Source: JAICIG01 sp035532215 (lineage in GTDB: Bacteria; Planctomycetota; Planctomycetia; Pirellulales; JAICIG01). Taken from it: a DNA stretch of 51,007 nt. The notes under the pieces are model-generated. The model saw nothing but the letters and a program-made list of their open reading frames with translations, searched no databases and had not been told where the DNA came from. The stretch is from positions 1 to 51,007 of the forward strand of contig DATKRK010000425.1 of NCBI GenBank assembly GCA_035532215.1, read 5' to 3'. Numbering within the stretch: position 1 is the stretch's first letter; every line of letters starts with the position of its first letter. Positions 48,141 to 51,007 of this stretch are shown here, in pieces. The translations under genes and the position numbers were made by a program.

Positions 48141-51007
48141 ATGTCGTTCTTCAATCGCTTGCTTCGCACCAGCAAACCCCGTCGCCGGTCCCCCAATCGC
48201 ACGTCGCGCCTGCGGCTTGACGGGCGAACCTCCCTACGGATGGAAACTCTCGAGCAGCGCCGGCTTCTCTCGATCGACGTCGCACAAAGCGCGCTGCAAG
48301 CTTTCGAAGGCGCGAATCCTGGCGGAAAAAACGGTCCGCTCGCCGACGTCGGCTGGGACCTGAGTTACCTCTACTACGAACACCAATCGTTTGAGGCGAC
48401 CAACGGAGCTGGTCCCTTTACCGCGAGCAACTCCCTGTTACACGTTACGCGCGGGAGCGTGCTTATCGACGCATCGCCTTCCGGCAGTATGACCGTCGCT
48501 GAAACTCAGCTCGCTGATTTGGGCATGCAAATAACCGGCGCCGCCGATGAAATGATTTCCGGTTATTTGCCTATCGACGAGATACCCGCCTTGGCGGCAC
48601 TCGCAAGCGTGAAATTCACCGACCCAGACTACGGCGCCGTCGAAAGCGTCGGAAGCGTCACGAGTCAAGGCGACGCCACGATCGCGGCGAACAACGCGCG
48701 GACCTACTTGGGTCTGGACGGGACCGGCGTAACCGTCGGTGTGCTGTCCGACAGCTACAACCACCTCGGCGGCGCCGCCGCCGATATCGCTAGCGGCGAC
48801 CTCCCTGCCGCGGGCGTCAACGTGATACAAGACGACAATTTCGCCTACGACACCGACGAAGGGCGCGCGATGCTGCAGATCGTACATGACGTCGCGCCGG
48901 GGGCGGCCCTTGATTTCGCGACCGCCGAGGGAGGAGAGACTAATTTCGCCAACAACATCACCGCGCTTAAAAATGCGGGGGCCAAGGTGATTGTCGATGA
49001 CTCCCTCTATTACGCCGAACCGATGTTCCAAGACGGCGCCGTCGCTCAGGCGGTCGAAAGCGCCGTTAATGCCGGTACGGTCTATGTTTCTGCGGCCGGG
49101 AATGAAGGTACGAACAGCCTGCAAAGTTCGTGGCGTGCCGGACCTGTCTTGGCAAGCGGCGCTATCCCCTCAGCGAGCGGCGCGCCGGCATTCGCCGGCG
49201 GTACGACGTTCGACTTTGACCCGAGCGGAAACACGAACGACATGCAGAGCGTTACGCTGCAGCCGGGCGCTACGATGACCATTTCGCTCCAGTGGGATTC
49301 GCCGTTTTACTCGGTCAGCGGTGGCAGCGGCTCTCAGAACGATCTCGATGTATACCTGCTCAACTCAGCGGGCGCCCAGGTCTTAGCCGGCAGCACAACC
49401 CGGAACACGGGCGGCGATCCCGTCGAGGTGTTCCAATACACCAACACAGGCGGCACTGCGCTGAACGCCAACCTTATGATTACGAAGTATTCGGGCGCCG
49501 ATCCTGGTCTCATCAAGTACGTGATGTTCCAGAGCGGCGCACCGGTAGCGATCAATACGTTTGCGACCAACAGCAGTATGATTTACGGGCATGCGAATGC
49601 ATCGAACGACGTGGCGGTCGGCGCCGAGTATTGGGGAAGTTCTCCGGCAACGTTGGAATCTTTCTCGTCCGTCGGCCCGACGCAGATTCTCTTCGACACG
49701 AGTGGAAACCGGATCACGCCAGTAACGAGAAACCATCCGGACGTCGTCGGACCTGACGGCGTGGCCACGACCATGTCGTCATTCTCTCCATTTTACGGAA
49801 CCTCCGCTGCGTCGCCCCACGTTGCGGGGGTGGCGGCGCTTATGCTCCAATCGCAAACCTCTGCGACGCCGGCTCAAGTCGACACGGCGCTTGAGCAAAC
49901 GGCCACGGACATGGGAGCCACGGGCTATGATTACTCTAGCGGCTACGGTCTCATTCAGGCGCCGCAAGCAATACTTGCTCTCGGGGGCCACAACACGGTA
50001 ACGATCGATGGAACAAACGACCCCAGCGCGGACGCCTTTAAGGTGGTTTACAGCAACGGGAACGACCAGTTTTACGTCAACAACACGCTAGTTTTGACCG
50101 GCGCGGTCAGCGGCATTGCCAACATTGTCGTCAAAGGCTCCGCCTACAACGATAGCTTGACCGTTGACGGCTCGAATGGCAATCCGGTTCCCTCCGGCGG
50201 CATTACCTTTAACGGCGCCGGTGGGACAAACAGCCTGAGTCTCACGGCTTACGCCAGTTTCTCCCTGGCGAACAATAGTTTGACGCTTTCCGGACCTACG
50301 TCCGGCGCCGTTTCCCTCAGCAGCGTGACACAAGCTACCTTGACCGACTCGACAGGCAACCGGATTGGTCCCTTCCCAGCCCAAAGTTTCAGCATTGACG
50401 GCTGGCAAGGTAGCGCGACCGCCAATTTACTTGGGGCCGACAGCGCAACGCTCCACGCGCCGAGCGGGTCTTCGGGCAACACGTTCACCGCTCACCCGAC
50501 GAATAGCAGTTTGACGGGAACGGGGTATTCTTACTCAACGACGGGGGGAGGAACCGTTGCGGCGCATGGCGCGAGTGGATCGGATGTTGCACATCTGTAC
50601 GACGATGGAACTCAGACCGCAAATAATTTCTACTCGCATCCAACCTATGCCGGCTTTTACGGCACGGGCTTTAGCGAATATGCCACCGGGTTTGGAACGT
50701 TTACTGGCGCCGCTTCCAACTCCGGCGACGGCGCTTTACTGCTAGATGATGGCACACAATCCGCGAACAACTTTTATGCACACCCGACGTATGCCGGCTT
50801 TTATGGGACCGGATTCAGTGAATATGTGTCGGGTTTCGAGCACGTGACCGGACAAACTGCGAATGTAAATGCCACCGCGCAATTGTTAGATGATGGCGCG
50901 ACGAATGCCCACTTTTACGGGCATGCTACGAACGGCCCTAATACCGGACCGGCCGCCACCTTCTTGGGCTCCGGCTGGAGGAATGACGCGATTGATTTCA
51001 CAAGGGT
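48141..51007 (+). CDS. secreted subtilisin-like serine protease with 48-residue repeats (3' end outside window)
   Basis: The frame is open from ATG 48141 (AAGGAG 7 nt upstream) to the window end, at least 955 residues. The basic N-terminus leads to METLEQRRLLS (34-44), the planctomycete LE-x-R-x-LL motif of secreted proteins. A clan-SB peptidase domain follows: Asp204 (VLSDSYN), the segment DEGRAMLQIVHD (about 239-250, His249), oxyanion-type AAGN, and the catalytic Ser555 in GTSAASPHVAG. The layout resembles S8/S53-like proteases of this phylum; which acidic or His residue completes the triad is unsure. From about residue 771 there are 48-residue repeats (units at 50451, 50595, 50739 and 50883) with DDG and FYGTGFSEY blocks. 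It is probably cell-surface or secreted; the target is unknown. Confidence 0.85.
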   Translation, partial: MSFFNRLLRTSKPRRRSPNRTSRLRLDGRTSLRMETLEQRRLLSIDVAQSALQAFEGANPGGKNGPLADVGWDLSYLYYEHQSFEATNGAGPFTASNSLLHVTRGSVLIDASPSGSMTVAETQLADLGMQITGAADEMISGYLPIDEIPALAALASVKFTDPDYGAVESVGSVTSQGDATIAANNARTYLGLDGTGVTVGVLSDSYNHLGGAAADIASGDLPAAGVNVIQDDNFAYDTDEGRAMLQIVHDVAPGAALDFATAEGGETNFANNITALKNAGAKVIVDDSLYYAEPMFQDGAVAQAVESAVNAGTVYVSAAGNEGTNSLQSSWRAGPVLASGAIPSASGAPAFAGGTTFDFDPSGNTNDMQSVTLQPGATMTISLQWDSPFYSVSGGSGSQNDLDVYLLNSAGAQVLAGSTTRNTGGDPVEVFQYTNTGGTALNANLMITKYSGADPGLIKYVMFQSGAPVAINTFATNSSMIYGHANASNDVAVGAEYWGSSPATLESFSSVGPTQILFDTSGNRITPVTRNHPDVVGPDGVATTMSSFSPFYGTSAASPHVAGVAALMLQSQTSATPAQVDTALEQTATDMGATGYDYSSGYGLIQAPQAILALGGHNTVTIDGTNDPSADAFKVVYSNGNDQFYVNNTLVLTGAVSGIANIVVKGSAYNDSLTVDGSNGNPVPSGGITFNGAGGTNSLSLTAYASFSLANNSLTLSGPTSGAVSLSSVTQATLTDSTGNRIGPFPAQSFSIDGWQGSATANLLGADSATLHAPSGSSGNTFTAHPTNSSLTGTGYSYSTTGGGTVAAHGASGSDVAHLYDDGTQTANNFYSHPTYAGFYGTGFSEYATGFGTFTGAASNSGDGALLLDDGTQSANNFYAHPTYAGFYGTGFSEYVSGFEHVTGQTANVNATAQLLDDGATNAHFYGHATNGPNTGPAATFLGSGWRNDAIDFTR
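50451..51007 (+). repeat. four 144-bp (48-residue) repeats in the protease gene
   Basis: Units start at 50451, 50595, 50739 and 50883 at exactly 144-bp spacing. Units two and three are the most alike (DDGTQ(T/S)ANNFY(S/A)HPTYAG-type); unit one is diverged, and unit four is cut by the window end. Protein similarity exceeds DNA similarity, so the repeats are under selection or old. Confidence 0.85.

Noticed and set aside
1..51007. CRISPR array, phage or integrase genes, classical IS elements, rRNA
   Set aside because: No regularly spaced direct repeats with unique spacers, no cas, integrase, transposase or phage-structure proteins, and no rRNA sequence were found. Repeats are short palindromes and small tandem arrays.

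Overview
The window looks like a chromosomal segment of a high-GC member of the Planctomycetota, perhaps Pirellulales-like (inference). The signs are a BIG2/DUF1549/DUF1553 protein paired with a PSCyt1-WD40 protein, small membrane proteins starting with a (Q)FS(L/I)R/S-LL(F/W) motif, a large secreted protease with an N-terminal LEQRRLLS motif and long internal repeats, and many different short palindromic intergenic repeats. Nothing suggests a phage, plasmid, CRISPR array or classical IS transposase.

Region 1 (1-12,300) holds a secreted TPR protein, an ABC-2 exporter (ATPase plus permease), a GT-C type membrane glycosyltransferase, the cytochrome/DUF1549 pair, a secreted EF-hand protein and an SDR oxidoreductase. 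Region 2 (12,300-17,950) holds a SAM methyltransferase, two tiny membrane proteins flanking a stand-alone CHC2 zinc-finger ORF that sits inside a perfect 23-bp inverted repeat, GAPDH, a PDZ-thioredoxin (TlpA-like) protein and a coiled-coil lipoprotein. Region 3 (18,100-22,600) is a protein quality-control block, tRNA-Gly(GCC) - tig - clpP1 - clpP2 on the minus strand, plus an FHA-domain protein on the plus strand.

Region 4 (22,660-45,530) is a run of minus-strand genes for cell-envelope glycoconjugates. In the direction of transcription: thiamine-diphosphate E1-alpha and E1-beta-like subunits, a ColD-like PLP 3-dehydratase with His in place of the usual Lys, a B12-binding-type radical SAM protein, a sugar nucleotide SDR, a glycosyltransferase (GT), two GT4 enzymes, another GT, a sugar C-methyltransferase-like protein, a GDP-fucose-synthase-like SDR, a third GT, an HddC-like nucleotidyltransferase, an HddA-like sugar kinase, a sulfotransferase, an OmpH/Skp chaperone, lpxC, lpxA and a Gfo/Idh oxidoreductase. 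Many neighbours overlap by 1-4 nt. The set suggests synthesis of an unusual, possibly branched deoxy or heptose sugar, its assembly into a surface glycan, and linkage to lipid A synthesis. The most interesting part is the ColD-like dehydratase next to E1-alpha/beta with no E2 or E3 gene: a candidate two-carbon branched sugar pathway.

Region 5 (45,900-51,007) has a plus-strand GT-C membrane protein and the 5' part of a large subtilisin-like secreted protease with a well-formed promoter. Its C-terminal 48-residue repeats run off the window end.

Palindromic repeats are frequent between genes, and two have inserted in frame inside genes (WD40 protein and methyltransferase).
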